DNA of 64,000 bases from contig RXJV01000085.1 of assembly GCA_003963075.1 (NCBI GenBank), forward strand, positions 1 through 64,000, read 5' to 3'. The notes under the pieces were generated by a model, which made no database searches, was not told the origin of the DNA, and saw only the letters and a program-made list of their open reading frames with translations. Both the position numbers and the translations under genes were made by a program. The DNA is from Burkholderiales bacterium. GTDB lineage: Bacteria; Pseudomonadota; Gammaproteobacteria; Burkholderiales; Burkholderiaceae_C. This document shows, piece after piece, positions 1 to 8,519 of this stretch. Position 1 is the first letter of the stretch. The number at the start of each line of letters is the position of its first letter.

Positions 1-361
1 CATCCTTGAGCTTGTTGTTCGGGTAGAGGTAGTACAGGCCGCCGACGTCCAGCGTCAGGCCCTTGGCGACCTCGGTCTTGTAGCCGCCGTAGAGGTCGAT
101 CTCGACATCGTCGCCGCCGCCCGGGATGTCCTTGATCCACTTGATGGTGGAGGCCCAGGTGCCGACGTAGAAGCCATTGGCGGCGTAGTCGATGCCGCCC
201 TGCAGGGCCGGCTTCAGGCGGCTTTGCGAGATGCCGCGGTAGCGGTACTCGCTGACGACGCCGACGTTGAAGGACAAGGGGTAGGCCGGCGCCGCGGCGG
301 GCTCGTCAGCGAAAGCAGGAACGGCGGCGGCAAGGGCCAGCAGGGAAATCAGAGTTTTCAT
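1..361 (-). CDS. TorF-family putative outer-membrane porin (3' end outside the window)
   Basis: The reading frame opens at ATG 361 with a clear signal peptide (MKTLISLLALAAAVPAFA, cleaved before DEP). It continues into a beta-strand-rich sequence with the early motif VSEYRYRGIS and later GGIDYAANGFYVGTW. This start is typical of the TIGR02001/TorF family of small Gram-negative porin-like proteins. The C-terminus lies beyond the left edge. It starts 21 bp downstream of the kdpB stop on the same strand, so it is probably co-transcribed with kdp, in the place where kdpC is normally expected. Its function is not established; passage of a small solute across the outer membrane is inferred from family and context. 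Confidence 0.8.
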   Translation of the reverse strand, partial: MKTLISLLALAAAVPAFADEPAAAPAYPLSFNVGVVSEYRYRGISQSRLKPALQGGIDYAANGFYVGTWASTIKWIKDIPGGGDDVEIDLYGGYKTEVAKGLTLDVGGLYYLYPNNKLKD

Positions 362-382
362 GAAAGGCAATGAGAAAGAGGT

Positions 383-2440
383 TCAAACGAGGCCGAGGGC
401 GACCAGGATCAGGTCGATGCCCTTGATGCCGATGAAGGGCACGATGACGCCGCCGAGGCCGTAGACCAGCAGATTGCGGCGCAGCAGTGCGGCAGCGCCA
501 ATCGCGCGGTAGCGCACGCCCTTGAGCGCCAGCGGGATCAGCACCACGATGATCAGCGCGTTGAAGACGACCGCACTCAGGATGGCCGAATTGGGGCTGG
601 CCAGGTGCATCACGTTCAGACTGCTGAGCTGCGGGTAGGTCGTCACGAACGCGGCCGGCAGCACGGCGAAGTACTTGGCCACGTCGTTGGCGATGGAGAA
701 GGTCGTCAGCGAGCCGCGCGTCATCAACATCTGCTTGCCGGTCTCGACGATCTCGATCAGCTTGGTCGGGTTGCTGTCGAGGTCGACCATGTTGCCGGCC
801 TCCTTGGCGGCTTGCGTGCCGGTGTTCATCGCGACGGCCACGTCGGCCTGAGCCAGGGCCGGGGCGTCGTTGGTGCCGTCGCCGGTCATCGCGACGAGCT
901 TGCCCTGCGCTTGCTGCTCGCGGATCAGCGCGAGCTTGGCCTCGGGCGTGGCCTCGGCGAGGAAGTCGTCCACGCCGGCCTCGGCGGCAATGGCCGCGGC
1001 CGTGAGCCGGTTGTCGCCGGTAACCATGACCGTCTTGATGCCCATGCGGCGCAGTTGCGCAAAGCGCTCCTTGATGCCGGGCTTGACGATATCCTTGAGC
1101 TCAACCACGCCCAGCACCTGCACACCATCGGCCACCACCAGCGGCGTACTGCCGCGTCGCGCGGCTTCGTCCACTGCAGCCTGGGCACTGGCAGGCCAGC
1201 GGCCGCCCAGGGCTTCGACATGGGCGCGGATCGCGCTGCCGGCGCCCTTGCGGATCTGCCGGCCGCCGAGGTCCACACCGCTCATGCGGGTCTGGGCCGT
1301 GAAGGGCACGAACACGCCATCGGTGAGCGACGGCTTGTCGCCGAATTTGCGGTGGGCCAGGGCCACGATGCTGCGGCCTTCCGGCGTCTCGTCAGCCAGC
1401 GAGGCCAGGCGAGCGGCTTCGGCCAGTTGCGCCTCGGACGCGCCCTCCACGGGCCACAGGCTTTCGGCCTGGCGGTTGCCCAGTGTGATGGTGCCAGTCT
1501 TGTCCAGCAGCAGCACGTCCACGTCGCCAGCGGCCTCGACTGCTCGGCCCGAGGTGGCGATGACGTTGGCCTGCAACATGCGGCTCATGCCAGCCACGCC
1601 CACGGCGGACAACAACCCGGCGATGGTGGTCGGAATCAGGCACACGAGCAGGGCCACCAGCACCAGCAGGCTGACAGGCTGGCCGGCGCCCGCCACCGCG
1701 ACGCTGAACTGCGAGAACGGCAGCAGCGTGGCAACAACGCCCAGGAACACCAGCGTCAGCGCGACGAGCAGGATGGTCAGCGCGATCTCATTGGGCGTCT
1801 TCTTGCGCTGGGCGTTCTCGACCATCGCGATCATGCGGTCGACAAAGGTTTCGCCAGGATTGACGGCCACGCGGGCCACCACCCAATCGGACAGCACCCG
1901 GGTACCGCCGGTCAGTGCGGAGAAGTCGCCGCCGCTCTCGCGGATGACGGGCGCGGATTCGCCGGTGATGGCGCTTTCGTCGACCGACGCGACACCGTCC
2001 ACCACCTCGGCATCGGCCGGCACCACGTCGCCCGTCTCGATCAGCACCAGCACACCCTTCTTGAGCAAGCCCGCCTCCAGCGGGTGCCACTTGATCAGGT
2101 CGCGCGGCGTGCTGGCCGTCCAGGCACCGTCGATCACCTTGGCCCAGGTCTGCTTCTTCAGGCCGCGCAGCGAGGCGGCCTGCGCCTTGCTGCGGCCTTC
2201 GGCCAGCGCCTCGGCGAAGTTGGCGAACAGCACGGTGAACCACAGCCACAGCGTCACCGCGATAGTGAAGCCACTGGGCTGGGCGACCGACAGCGCCGTC
2301 GTCAGCAGGCTGCCGAGATAGACGACGAACATCACCGGGTTGCGCAGTTGCGTGCGCGGGTCCAGCTTGCGGAACGAGTCCGCCAGCGCGTTGCGCGTCA
2401 GCGCGGGGTCGAACAGGGAAAAGGACTTGGCCGTGCTCAT
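383..2440 (-). CDS. kdpB: KdpB, ATP-hydrolysing subunit of the K+-transporting KdpFABC ATPase
   Basis: P-type ATPase subunit of the high-affinity K+ pump in the inner membrane. The phosphorylation motif DKTGT is visible near residue 313, the actuator motif TGES near 160, and the hinge motif [10 protein letters not shown] in the C-terminal half. Membrane segments lie at the N-terminus, mid-protein and C-terminus. The length (685 aa) is normal for KdpB. I chose the ATG at 2440 because it overlaps the kdpA stop as ATGA; an in-frame ATG four codons upstream would lie inside kdpA. The gene directly downstream is a porin-like gene, not kdpC. Confidence 0.97.
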   Translation of the reverse strand: MSTAKSFSLFDPALTRNALADSFRKLDPRTQLRNPVMFVVYLGSLLTTALSVAQPSGFTIAVTLWLWFTVLFANFAEALAEGRSKAQAASLRGLKKQTWAKVIDGAWTASTPRDLIKWHPLEAGLLKKGVLVLIETGDVVPADAEVVDGVASVDESAITGESAPVIRESGGDFSALTGGTRVLSDWVVARVAVNPGETFVDRMIAMVENAQRKKTPNEIALTILLVALTLVFLGVVATLLPFSQFSVAVAGAGQPVSLLVLVALLVCLIPTTIAGLLSAVGVAGMSRMLQANVIATSGRAVEAAGDVDVLLLDKTGTITLGNRQAESLWPVEGASEAQLAEAARLASLADETPEGRSIVALAHRKFGDKPSLTDGVFVPFTAQTRMSGVDLGGRQIRKGAGSAIRAHVEALGGRWPASAQAAVDEAARRGSTPLVVADGVQVLGVVELKDIVKPGIKERFAQLRRMGIKTVMVTGDNRLTAAAIAAEAGVDDFLAEATPEAKLALIREQQAQGKLVAMTGDGTNDAPALAQADVAVAMNTGTQAAKEAGNMVDLDSNPTKLIEIVETGKQMLMTRGSLTTFSIANDVAKYFAVLPAAFVTTYPQLSSLNVMHLASPNSAILSAVVFNALIIVVLIPLALKGVRYRAIGAAALLRRNLLVYGLGGVIVPFIGIKGIDLILVALGLV

Positions 2441-4233
2441 GCGGCACCCCACAGGATCAGATGCTCAACGACCGGCCCCAGGGCCAGCGCTGGCACATAG
2501 TTCAGAAGGCCGACCAGGATCACCGTCCCGATCAGCAGGGCGATGAAGAGCGGGCCGTGGGTGGGCAAGGTGCCCTCACCCGCCGCGAGCCGCTTCTTGC
2601 CCGCCAGCGAGCCGGCCATGGCCAGCACCGGCACCAGCACGCCGAAGCGACCGATCCAGATCACCAGGCCCAGCGCCACGTTGTAAAAGGGCGTGTTGGC
2701 GGACAGGCCGGCGAAGGCGCTGCCGTTGTTGTTCGCGGCCGACGAGAACGCGTAAAGCACCTGGCTGAAGCCGTGCGCTCCGGGCGCCGAGATGCCGGCC
2801 TTGCCGGGGTCGGCCAGCACGGCCACCGCCGTGCCCACCAGCACCGCGAGCGGCGTCAGCAGGATGGCCAGCGACACCATCTTCATCTCATGGGCCTCGA
2901 TCTTCTTGCCGAGGTACTCGGGCGTGCGGCCGATCATCAGGCCAGCCACGAAGACAGCCAGGATGGCGAACACCAGCATGCCGTACAGGCCCGAGCCCAC
3001 GCCGCCGAACACCACCTCGCCGAGCTGCATCATGACCATGGGCACGGCGCCGCCCAGCGGGGTGAAGGAGTCGTGCATGGCGTTCACGGCGCCGCAACTG
3101 GCGGCCGTCGTGATGACGGCGAACAGCGACGAGGCCTGGATGCCGAAGCGCACTTCCTTGCCTTCCATGTTGCCGCCCGACTGGCTTGCACTCACCGCAG
3201 CGTCAACGCCCAGCGGCGTGAGGCGAGGGTTGCCGGCCTGCTCGGCGCCGGTCGCGACGACAACGCCGACGACGAACATCGCCGTCATCGCGCCGAGCAC
3301 GGCCCAACCCTGGCGCATGTCACCGACCTGGCGGCCCATGACGAAGCACAGCGCGGCCGGGATCAGGAAGATCGACAGCATCTGCAGCGCGTTGGTGGCC
3401 GCGCTCGGGTTCTCGAACGGGTGGGCCGAGTTGGCGTTGAAGAAGCCGCCACCGTTGGTGCCCAGCATCTTGATGGCCAGCTGCGAGGCGACCGGGCCGA
3501 CCGCGATGGTCTGGGTCTGGCCGCTCTTGTCTTCCATGACCGGCTGGCCGTCGGCCTTCAGCTCGGGCTGGCCGTCGGCCTTGAGCTTGGGCTCCTGCCA
3601 GCTCTGGGCTTCGACCGTCGTCACATCCTGGTAGGGCGACAGCGTCTGCACGACGCCCATGCCGGCCAGCACGAGGGCAAACACGAAGGACAGAGGCAGC
3701 AGCACCCACAGCGTGGCGCGGGTCAGGTCGGCCCAGACGTTGCCAATGGCCGCCGCGCTGTGGCGGGCAAAGCCGCGCAGCAGCGCGATGACGACGACGA
3801 TGCCGGTGGCGGCCGAGAAGAAGTTCTGCACCGTCAGCGCCAGCATCTGGGTCAGATAGCTCATGGTGGACTCGCCGCCATAGCCCTGCCAGTTGGTGTT
3901 GGTGACGAAGCTGACCGCCGTGTTGAAGGCCGAGTCCGGCGTCACGGGGCCAAAGGCCTGCGGGTTGAAGGGCAGCAGATGCTGCAGGCGCTGCAGTGCA
4001 TACACGGCCAGTACACCCAGGCCGTTGAACAGGATCAGGCCGAGGGCATAGCGCAGCCAGCCCTGTTCGGACTCGGGGTTGACGCCAGCCAGGCGCAGCA
4101 GGGGCCGCTCGAGGCGCAGCAGCCAGCCGATGCGACCGTCCATCGCGCGGTGGATGAAGCTCGCCAGCGGCCAGGCGGCCAGCAGCAGCACGACCAGGAA
4201 CGCCGCCAGTTGAATCCAGGCACTGGCGTTCAT
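2437..4233 (-). CDS. kdpA: KdpA, K+-binding and translocating subunit
   Basis: A 598-aa, ten-segment inner-membrane protein of the superfamily of K+ transporters. Selectivity-loop-like sequences are visible (for example [11 protein letters not shown] near residue 112, [19 protein letters not shown] near 260 and [14 protein letters not shown] near 500). It forms the K+ pathway of KdpFABC. Its start overlaps the kdpF stop and its end overlaps the kdpB start (ATGA), indicating translational coupling. A short internal near-repeat, [15 protein letters not shown] (about residues 217-231), sits in a periplasmic loop. Confidence 0.97.
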   Translation of the reverse strand: MNASAWIQLAAFLVVLLLAAWPLASFIHRAMDGRIGWLLRLERPLLRLAGVNPESEQGWLRYALGLILFNGLGVLAVYALQRLQHLLPFNPQAFGPVTPDSAFNTAVSFVTNTNWQGYGGESTMSYLTQMLALTVQNFFSAATGIVVVIALLRGFARHSAAAIGNVWADLTRATLWVLLPLSFVFALVLAGMGVVQTLSPYQDVTTVEAQSWQEPKLKADGQPELKADGQPVMEDKSGQTQTIAVGPVASQLAIKMLGTNGGGFFNANSAHPFENPSAATNALQMLSIFLIPAALCFVMGRQVGDMRQGWAVLGAMTAMFVVGVVVATGAEQAGNPRLTPLGVDAAVSASQSGGNMEGKEVRFGIQASSLFAVITTAASCGAVNAMHDSFTPLGGAVPMVMMQLGEVVFGGVGSGLYGMLVFAILAVFVAGLMIGRTPEYLGKKIEAHEMKMVSLAILLTPLAVLVGTAVAVLADPGKAGISAPGAHGFSQVLYAFSSAANNNGSAFAGLSANTPFYNVALGLVIWIGRFGVLVPVLAMAGSLAGKKRLAAGEGTLPTHGPLFIALLIGTVILVGLLNYVPALALGPVVEHLILWGAA

Positions 4234-4322
4234 GACAGCGCCTCCGGGAACAGCAAGGCCCAGAACAGATAGACCACAAGGATGACCGTCAGCACGGCGG
4301 CCACGATTTCAAAGCCGCTCAT
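4230..4322 (-). CDS. kdpF: KdpF, 30-aa stabilising subunit of the Kdp ATPase
   Basis: A 30-codon frame encoding one hydrophobic helix ([20 protein letters not shown] followed by [10 protein letters not shown]). It lies between the upstream micro-ORF and kdpA, overlapping both at ATGA junctions. The size, single transmembrane span and position directly ahead of kdpA match KdpF, which associates peripherally with KdpA and stabilises the complex. It is too short for ordinary ORF calling. Confidence 0.9.
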   Translation of the reverse strand: MSGFEIVAAVLTVILVVYLFWALLFPEALS

Positions 4323-4414
4323 GCGCGCCTCCCGGCCAGCTTGGCGCAGCCCCAGGCAGCGCCGGCAGTCAAGAGCACGAGCACCACGCTCAAGCCCAGA
4401 TAAATGATGTCCAT
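4319..4414 (-). CDS. 31-aa membrane micro-protein leading the kdp operon
   Basis: The frame starts at ATG 4414 with a near-perfect Shine-Dalgarno (AGGAGG a few bases upstream) and encodes MDIIYLGLSVVLVLLTAGAA, then [11 protein letters not shown]. This is one transmembrane helix with a basic tail. The stop overlaps the kdpF start (ATGA), so it is the first cistron of the kdp transcript. Short leader proteins beginning MD-(I/L)-(I/L)-YL are, as I recall, common ahead of kdpF in proteobacteria; no function is known to me. It has the strongest ribosome-binding site in the operon, so it may drive coupled translation of kdpF and kdpA. Confidence 0.75.
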   Translation of the reverse strand: MDIIYLGLSVVLVLLTAGAAWGCAKLAGRRA

Positions 4415-4486
4415 GACACCTCCTTTGATGGGGCGGAATTCTGGAAACCGCGGTGTCAAAGCAGCGACAAAAACGGCGGCCTGCGT

Positions 4487-4503
4487 ATCAAGATTGCATC
4501 AAG
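4487..4503 (-). promoter_or_regulatory. Direct repeat CTTGAT-N5-CTTGAT upstream of kdp, candidate response-regulator site
   Basis: On the minus strand CTTGAT occurs twice with an 11-bp period, about 75-90 bp upstream of the first kdp cistron. Eleven-bp spaced half-sites are the usual footprint of OmpR-family regulators, to which KdpE belongs. A second copy in the opposite orientation lies at 4545-4561. KdpE binding is inference; kdpDE are not in the window. Confidence 0.35.
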
Positions 4504-4544
4504 AGCGGCGCTCGGACTTGCGCCAGGTCAACGCCGCAGCCACC

Positions 4545-4561
4545 CTTGATGAAAGCTTGAC
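4545..4561 (+). promoter_or_regulatory. Second phased repeat CTTGAT-N5-CTTGAC in the kdp/acetyltransferase intergenic region
   Basis: The plus strand carries CTTGAT then CTTGAC with the same 11-bp period as the pair at 4487-4503, in opposite orientation. The two pairs lie between divergent transcription units and could serve both promoters. This is a sequence pattern only. Confidence 0.3.
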
Positions 4562-4579
4562 GCTCCCCGTCGAACTCTT

Positions 4580-4617
4580 AACGGCCCGCTGAGGCCGTTG
4601 GCGCTGCAATTGCGCCA
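4580..4617. repeat. Two adjacent inverted repeats ahead of the GNAT-like gene
   Basis: AACGGCC (4580-4586) pairs with GGCCGTT (4593-4599) around a 6-nt loop. Directly abutting it, TGGCGC (4599-4604) pairs with GCGCCA (4612-4617) around a 7-nt spacer. Neither is followed by a T run, so they are not classical terminators. They could be operators or 5'-UTR hairpins for the gene starting near 4645. Confidence 0.35.
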
Positions 4618-4644
4618 GCATCAACAGCGCATCAGGAGTACATG

Positions 4645-5187
4645 ATGACAAGGGGCTATCGAATACAACGCGTCCAGGACGCTGATCCGGTCGTCGACCT
4701 CAGATCGATGCTCAGAAGCGTCTTCGGCCTCGGCCGCTCCGCAGCTGAACCGGCCACCCGGCGAGCGGAGGGCAGCGTCTGTTTCGCAGCCATCGCCGAC
4801 AAGCGCATGGTGGGCTCCGTCACGCTGCAGCCGCCCGCGGCGCGGCGCGGCGGCGGCTGGCGGCCGGCCGTGGCAAGGCTGGTGCGCATGGACGTCGACG
4901 CCGAGCACGAGAAGCTGGGCTGCCCGCAGGCGCTGCTGGACGTGGCACGCATCTGGGCCAGCGCCAGCGAGTACGACGCGCTGGAGGTCAGCGTGCCGGC
5001 CGCACCGGTGGGCGTCGTGGACTTCTATCTCGCCAACGGCTTCCACATCGTGAGCAGCAGCCACGACGCGGGCTCCCGTCGCCTGAACGTCGTGCTGAGT
5101 CTCAAGCTGGCCGAATCCAGGCCGCACTCTGACGCCTGGTACTCCAAGCACCATGGCGCATGGTTCGCGTCGATGACCAGGCACTGA
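4645..5187 (+). CDS. GNAT-like acetyltransferase-family protein of unknown substrate
   Basis: A protein of about 180 aa with the general order of a GNAT fold: a central strand/turn (VGSVTLQPPA near residue 57), a conserved-looking LVRMDVDAEHEKLGCPQALL segment resembling the acetyl-CoA loop region, and a C-terminal DFYLANGFHIVSSS like the FYxxxGF motif. The substrate cannot be told. Two tandem ATGs (4642, 4645) follow AGGAG at 4634-4638; the second has the better 6-nt spacing. It stands alone, divergent from kdp. Confidence 0.55.
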   Translation: MTRGYRIQRVQDADPVVDLRSMLRSVFGLGRSAAEPATRRAEGSVCFAAIADKRMVGSVTLQPPAARRGGGWRPAVARLVRMDVDAEHEKLGCPQALLDVARIWASASEYDALEVSVPAAPVGVVDFYLANGFHIVSSSHDAGSRRLNVVLSLKLAESRPHSDAWYSKHHGAWFASMTRH

Positions 5188-5218
5188 CGGCGGCCGCGGC
5201 CCTTCCTAGAATCGGTCG

Positions 5219-5956
5219 ATGGACCCGATGACCGAGCCGCTGCGCCGCCGGATGCTCACCCTCTTGCTGGGCGAAGCGCTGTGCCTGCCGGCGCGCCCGG
5301 CGTCAGCGACCAGGCCGGTGCTGCCGCTGTTCGTCGGCACCGGGCGCTCGGCGCAGGCGTCCTCGATGCTGGCCTGGCTGGCCGCACAGATGGACGTGGA
5401 ATGGGACTTCCGCCCCACGCCCTGGCTGCGGGCGCAGAAGCTGGCCGCCGCCGGCGAGGGGCTGATGTATGGACTCAGCCGCACCGCCCAGCGCGAAAAG
5501 GAATTGCTGTTCAGCCTGCCGGTGTGGTCCAACCACACCTGGGCGATCGTCCGCGACGGCGCGCAGGCCGAGATCCGTCGATATGCCGACCTGTCCGGCC
5601 AATTCGTGTGCTGGGCGCGCGGCTCGAGCTATGGCGATCTGTTCACCGCGGCCGGCCTGGGCCGCATGCGGGGCATCGAGTCCGCGGATGACGATGGCGC
5701 GCTGAGCATGGTGGGGGCCGGGCGCTGCCGCGCGGCGCTGTTGACCCTGGAGGCCGGCAAGGCCGATCAGGCGCTGCGGCATCCCGCGCTGAAGGACCTG
5801 CGAGCACTGGGGCTGGCGCTGGTCCCGAAGCCCGTCGCCGAGACACCGCTGCACTTCGTCACCGGCCTCGACAGCCGCTGGGCCTGGGCGATCACGCGCA
5901 TCAACCAGGTGGTGTCGCGCTCGCACCAGGAGCTGGAACGCATCCGCCAGGGCTGA
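5219..5956 (+). CDS. Periplasmic amino-acid-type substrate-binding protein (SBP_bac_3-like)
   Basis: A 245-aa protein with an N-terminal signal-like segment (RRRMLTLLLGEALCLPARPASA). The following order resembles orphan family 3 solute-binding proteins: PWLRAQKLAAAGEGLMYGLS, then an FSLPVW strand and a C-terminal ITRINQVVSRSHQEL helix. No permease or ATPase is adjacent, so it is probably one of the orphan binding-protein-like proteins common in Burkholderiales. The ligand is unknown. ATG 5228 is an alternative start. Confidence 0.6.
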   Translation: MDPMTEPLRRRMLTLLLGEALCLPARPASATRPVLPLFVGTGRSAQASSMLAWLAAQMDVEWDFRPTPWLRAQKLAAAGEGLMYGLSRTAQREKELLFSLPVWSNHTWAIVRDGAQAEIRRYADLSGQFVCWARGSSYGDLFTAAGLGRMRGIESADDDGALSMVGAGRCRAALLTLEAGKADQALRHPALKDLRALGLALVPKPVAETPLHFVTGLDSRWAWAITRINQVVSRSHQELERIRQG

Positions 5957-5969
5957 GCGCCCGGCGGGC

Positions 5970-6668
5970 TCAACGCGGCAGGGGCGAGGTCAGCTCGATG
6001 CCGCGCTCCCGGGCGATCGCCTCCAGCACCGGCAGCAAGGGGCCGAGCCTTTCGTCGAGCGCATCCCGCACCGTGTCGACCATGACCTGGGTGCTGCGCT
6101 CGATCTCGATGTGGACCGCATCGCAGACGCCCTTGTCGCCGAAGGTGGTCATGCGCAGCGTCTCGGGAATCAGCCAGACCTCGAACCAGCCCGAGCCGTC
6201 GCGCTCGCGCTGGGCCTCGGCTACGGTCAGGCTGCAGCCGTTGACGCCGATATAGCCCTTGGCGAACACATAGCGCATCCACGGCGCGGGCAGCGCGAAG
6301 CGGATGACATGGTTGTTGTCGGGCCGGCGGATGTCGGCGATGCGGGCCGACACGTCCACATGACCGGACAGCGGATGGCCGCCGATCTCGACGCCCTCCC
6401 GGGCAGCGCGCTCGACATTCAGACCCGAGCCCGGCTGCAGGCCGCCCAGGGTGGTCAAGCGCAGGGTCTGGGCCATCACGTCAAAGCTGGCCAGACCGGG
6501 CGCGGGCCGCTCGGTGACCGTCAGGCAGACGCCGTCGCAGGAGACGCTGGCCCCGATCGCCAGCTCCTCGTCAAAACCCGGCGGGAAGCGCAGGCGCAGC
6601 GTGTGCAGCCCCTCGCGCGCGTCGATGCCCTCGACATGGGCGACGCCCTGGACAATGCCTGTGAACAT
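5970..6668 (-). CDS. ribE: Riboflavin synthase, alpha subunit (RibE/RibC type)
   Basis: It begins MFTGIVQG and shows the internal duplication of riboflavin synthase: GVCLTV in the N-terminal barrel and NGCSLTV in the C-terminal barrel, with GGHPLSGHVD between them and LIPETLRMTTFG near residue 165. It catalyses dismutation of two 6,7-dimethyl-8-ribityllumazine to riboflavin in the cytosol. The sequence resembles the E. coli RibC subclass. The start overlaps the stop of the Spx/ArsC-like gene by one base (TGATG), so the two are co-transcribed. Other rib genes are not here. At 232 aa it is slightly long. Confidence 0.9.
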   Translation of the reverse strand: MFTGIVQGVAHVEGIDAREGLHTLRLRFPPGFDEELAIGASVSCDGVCLTVTERPAPGLASFDVMAQTLRLTTLGGLQPGSGLNVERAAREGVEIGGHPLSGHVDVSARIADIRRPDNNHVIRFALPAPWMRYVFAKGYIGVNGCSLTVAEAQRERDGSGWFEVWLIPETLRMTTFGDKGVCDAVHIEIERSTQVMVDTVRDALDERLGPLLPVLEAIARERGIELTSPLPR

Positions 6669-7024
6669 CAGCGCCCTCCCTGCTGCGCAGCAAAGGCTTC
6701 GGGCGTGAAGCCCAGCGTCAGGCTGCCATCGGCCCAGCGCACGACCGGACGCTTGATGACGCTGGGCTCGGCCTGCATCAGCGCGGCCGCGGAGGCATCG
6801 TCGACGACCGCGGCCCGGGCCGCCTCATCGAGCTTGCGCCAGGTGGTGCCCGCGCGGTTGAGCAGCCGGTCACGGCCGAAGGCCTTCAGCCAGGCCGGCA
6901 GCAGCTCGGCCGGAACGCCCTGCTTCTTGTAGTCGTGGAACTCGACCGGCAAACCCTGGGCGGCCAGCCAGGCACGCGCGCGTTTGACGGTGTCGCAATT
7001 GGAAATGCCATACACGGTGATCAT
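6668..7024 (-). CDS. Spx/ArsC-family reductase (YffB-like)
   Basis: A thioredoxin-fold protein of about 118 aa starting MITVYGISNCDTVKRARAWL, in which a single N-terminal Cys replaces a CxxC pair, as in ArsC/YffB proteins. RPVVRWADG near residue 94 matches the conserved cis-Pro/Arg region. The cellular substrate of YffB-type proteins is poorly known; GSH-dependent reduction has been proposed. I chose ATG 7024; a TTG three codons earlier is in frame but lacks a ribosome site. It is divergent from aat with a 23-bp gap. Confidence 0.85.
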   Translation of the reverse strand: MITVYGISNCDTVKRARAWLAAQGLPVEFHDYKKQGVPAELLPAWLKAFGRDRLLNRAGTTWRKLDEAARAAVVDDASAAALMQAEPSVIKRPVVRWADGSLTLGFTPEAFAAQQGGR

Positions 7025-7047
7025 GGCCGCCAACTTACCATGCCGGC

Positions 7048-7782
7048 ATGATCGACTGGCTCGACGAAGCCTCCCTCAGCTTCCCGCCCAGCGAGCGCGC
7101 ACTGGGCAGCGACACCGATGCGCCCGGGCTGCTCGCCGCGGGAGCGACGCTGACGCCCGCGCGCCTGGAGGCGGCCTATCGGCGTGGCATCTTCCCGTGG
7201 TATGGCCCCGGCCAGCCGCCGCTGTGGTGGGCGCCCGACCCGCGCATGGTGCTGCAGACGGCGAACTTCAAGCTGTCGCGCTCGCTGCGCAAGACGGTGC
7301 AGCGCTTCGCCGCCACGCCGGGCTGCGAAATTCGCATCGACCATGACCGGGCCGCCGTGCTGCGGGCCTGCGCGAGCACGCCGCGCGACGGCCAGAACGG
7401 CACCTGGATCGTGCCCGAGCTGCAGGCCGCCTACCTGGCCTGGCCGGCCGTGCACAGCGTCGAGACCTGGATCGACGGCGAACTCGCCGGCGGCCTCTAT
7501 GGCGTCAACATCGGCCGGATGTTCTTCGGCGAGTCGATGTTCATGCGCCGCACCGATGCGTCCAAGATCGCGCTGTGCGCGCTGGTCTGCCTGTGCCGCG
7601 AATTCGGCATCCCGTGGATCGACTGCCAGCAGAACACCCGCCACCTGGCGTCGCTGGGCGCCGCCGAGCTGCCGCGGCGTCAGTTTGAGGCCCACCTCGC
7701 CACCCATGTCGGTGAGGCCACGCCCGGCCCCTGGACCTATCATCCAAGCTATTGGCACTGGCATCTGCTGACCCCGACGTGA
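7048..7782 (+). CDS. aat: Leucyl/phenylalanyl-tRNA-protein transferase
   Basis: It transfers Leu or Phe from tRNA to N-terminal Arg/Lys of proteins, a step of the N-end rule pathway. Family motifs are clear: [24 protein letters not shown] near residue 45 (with YRRGIFPWY diagnostic), [25 protein letters not shown] near 150, and [20 protein letters not shown] near 190. At 244 aa the length is normal. The stop overlaps the GTG start of bpt (GTGA). Confidence 0.96.
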   Translation: MIDWLDEASLSFPPSERALGSDTDAPGLLAAGATLTPARLEAAYRRGIFPWYGPGQPPLWWAPDPRMVLQTANFKLSRSLRKTVQRFAATPGCEIRIDHDRAAVLRACASTPRDGQNGTWIVPELQAAYLAWPAVHSVETWIDGELAGGLYGVNIGRMFFGESMFMRRTDASKIALCALVCLCREFGIPWIDCQQNTRHLASLGAAELPRRQFEAHLATHVGEATPGPWTYHPSYWHWHLLTPT

Positions 7783-8519
7783 CCCACCCCAAAGAACTGC
7801 CACTGGCGCAGATCCAGTTCTACGCCACCGCCGCCTACCCGTGCAGCTATGTGGCCGGGCGCCAGGCACGCTCGCAGGTGGCGACGCCCAGCCACCTGAT
7901 CCACGCCGACGCCTATTCCAACCTGGTGGCCGCGGGCTTTCGCCGCAGCGGCCTGTTCACCTACCGGCCCTACTGCGACCAGTGCCGCGCCTGCGTCGCG
8001 CTGCGGGTGCCGGTGGAGCGTTTCGAGCCCAGCCGCTCGCAGCGGCGTGCCCTGAAGGCCCACCGCCATCTGCAGGCCAAGGTGATGCGCCTGAGCTATT
8101 CACCCGAGCACTACGCCCTCTACCTGCGCTACCAGGCCGGGCGCCACAGCGGCGGCGGCATGGACCACGACAGTGTCGACCAGTACACCCAGTTCCTGCT
8201 GCAGAGCCGCATCAACTCGCGCCTGGTCGAGTTCCGCGAGACGCTGCCCGATGGCAGCATGCCGCTGCGCATGGTGTCCATCCTGGACATCCTCAGCGAC
8301 GGCCTGTCGGCCGTCTACACCTTCTACGACCCGGACATCGAGGGCAGCCTCGGCACCTATGGCGTGCTGTGGCAGATCCAGCAGGCCCGCGAGCTCAAGC
8401 TCAGCCACCTCTACCTGGGCTACTGGATCGAAGAGAGCCCGAAGATGGCCTACAAGGCCGGCTTTCGGCCGCACCAAATCTTGAAGAACGGCGTCTGGGA
8501 GGACGCCGTGGCGCCTTAG
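7779..8519 (+). CDS. bpt: Aspartate/glutamate leucyltransferase (Bpt, ATE-family)
   Basis: It adds Leu to N-terminal Asp/Glu, partnering Aat in the N-end rule pathway. The start is read as GTG 7779 ([17 protein letters not shown]), which overlaps the aat stop and matches the usual family N-terminus. The Cys cluster YCDQCRAC lies near residue 70, and [20 protein letters not shown] near the C-terminus is typical of the ATE C-terminal domain. Its stop codon overlaps the stop of the convergent PLP decarboxylase (8516), leaving no terminator between them. Confidence 0.93.
   Translation: MTHPKELPLAQIQFYATAAYPCSYVAGRQARSQVATPSHLIHADAYSNLVAAGFRRSGLFTYRPYCDQCRACVALRVPVERFEPSRSQRRALKAHRHLQAKVMRLSYSPEHYALYLRYQAGRHSGGGMDHDSVDQYTQFLLQSRINSRLVEFRETLPDGSMPLRMVSILDILSDGLSAVYTFYDPDIEGSLGTYGVLWQIQQARELKLSHLYLGYWIEESPKMAYKAGFRPHQILKNGVWEDAVAP

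Noticed and set aside
605-4272. Very long plus-strand frames opposite kdpA and kdpB
   Set aside because: They mirror the G/C-rich codons of the minus-strand kdp genes, are rich in His/Gln/Arg, and show no family motif.
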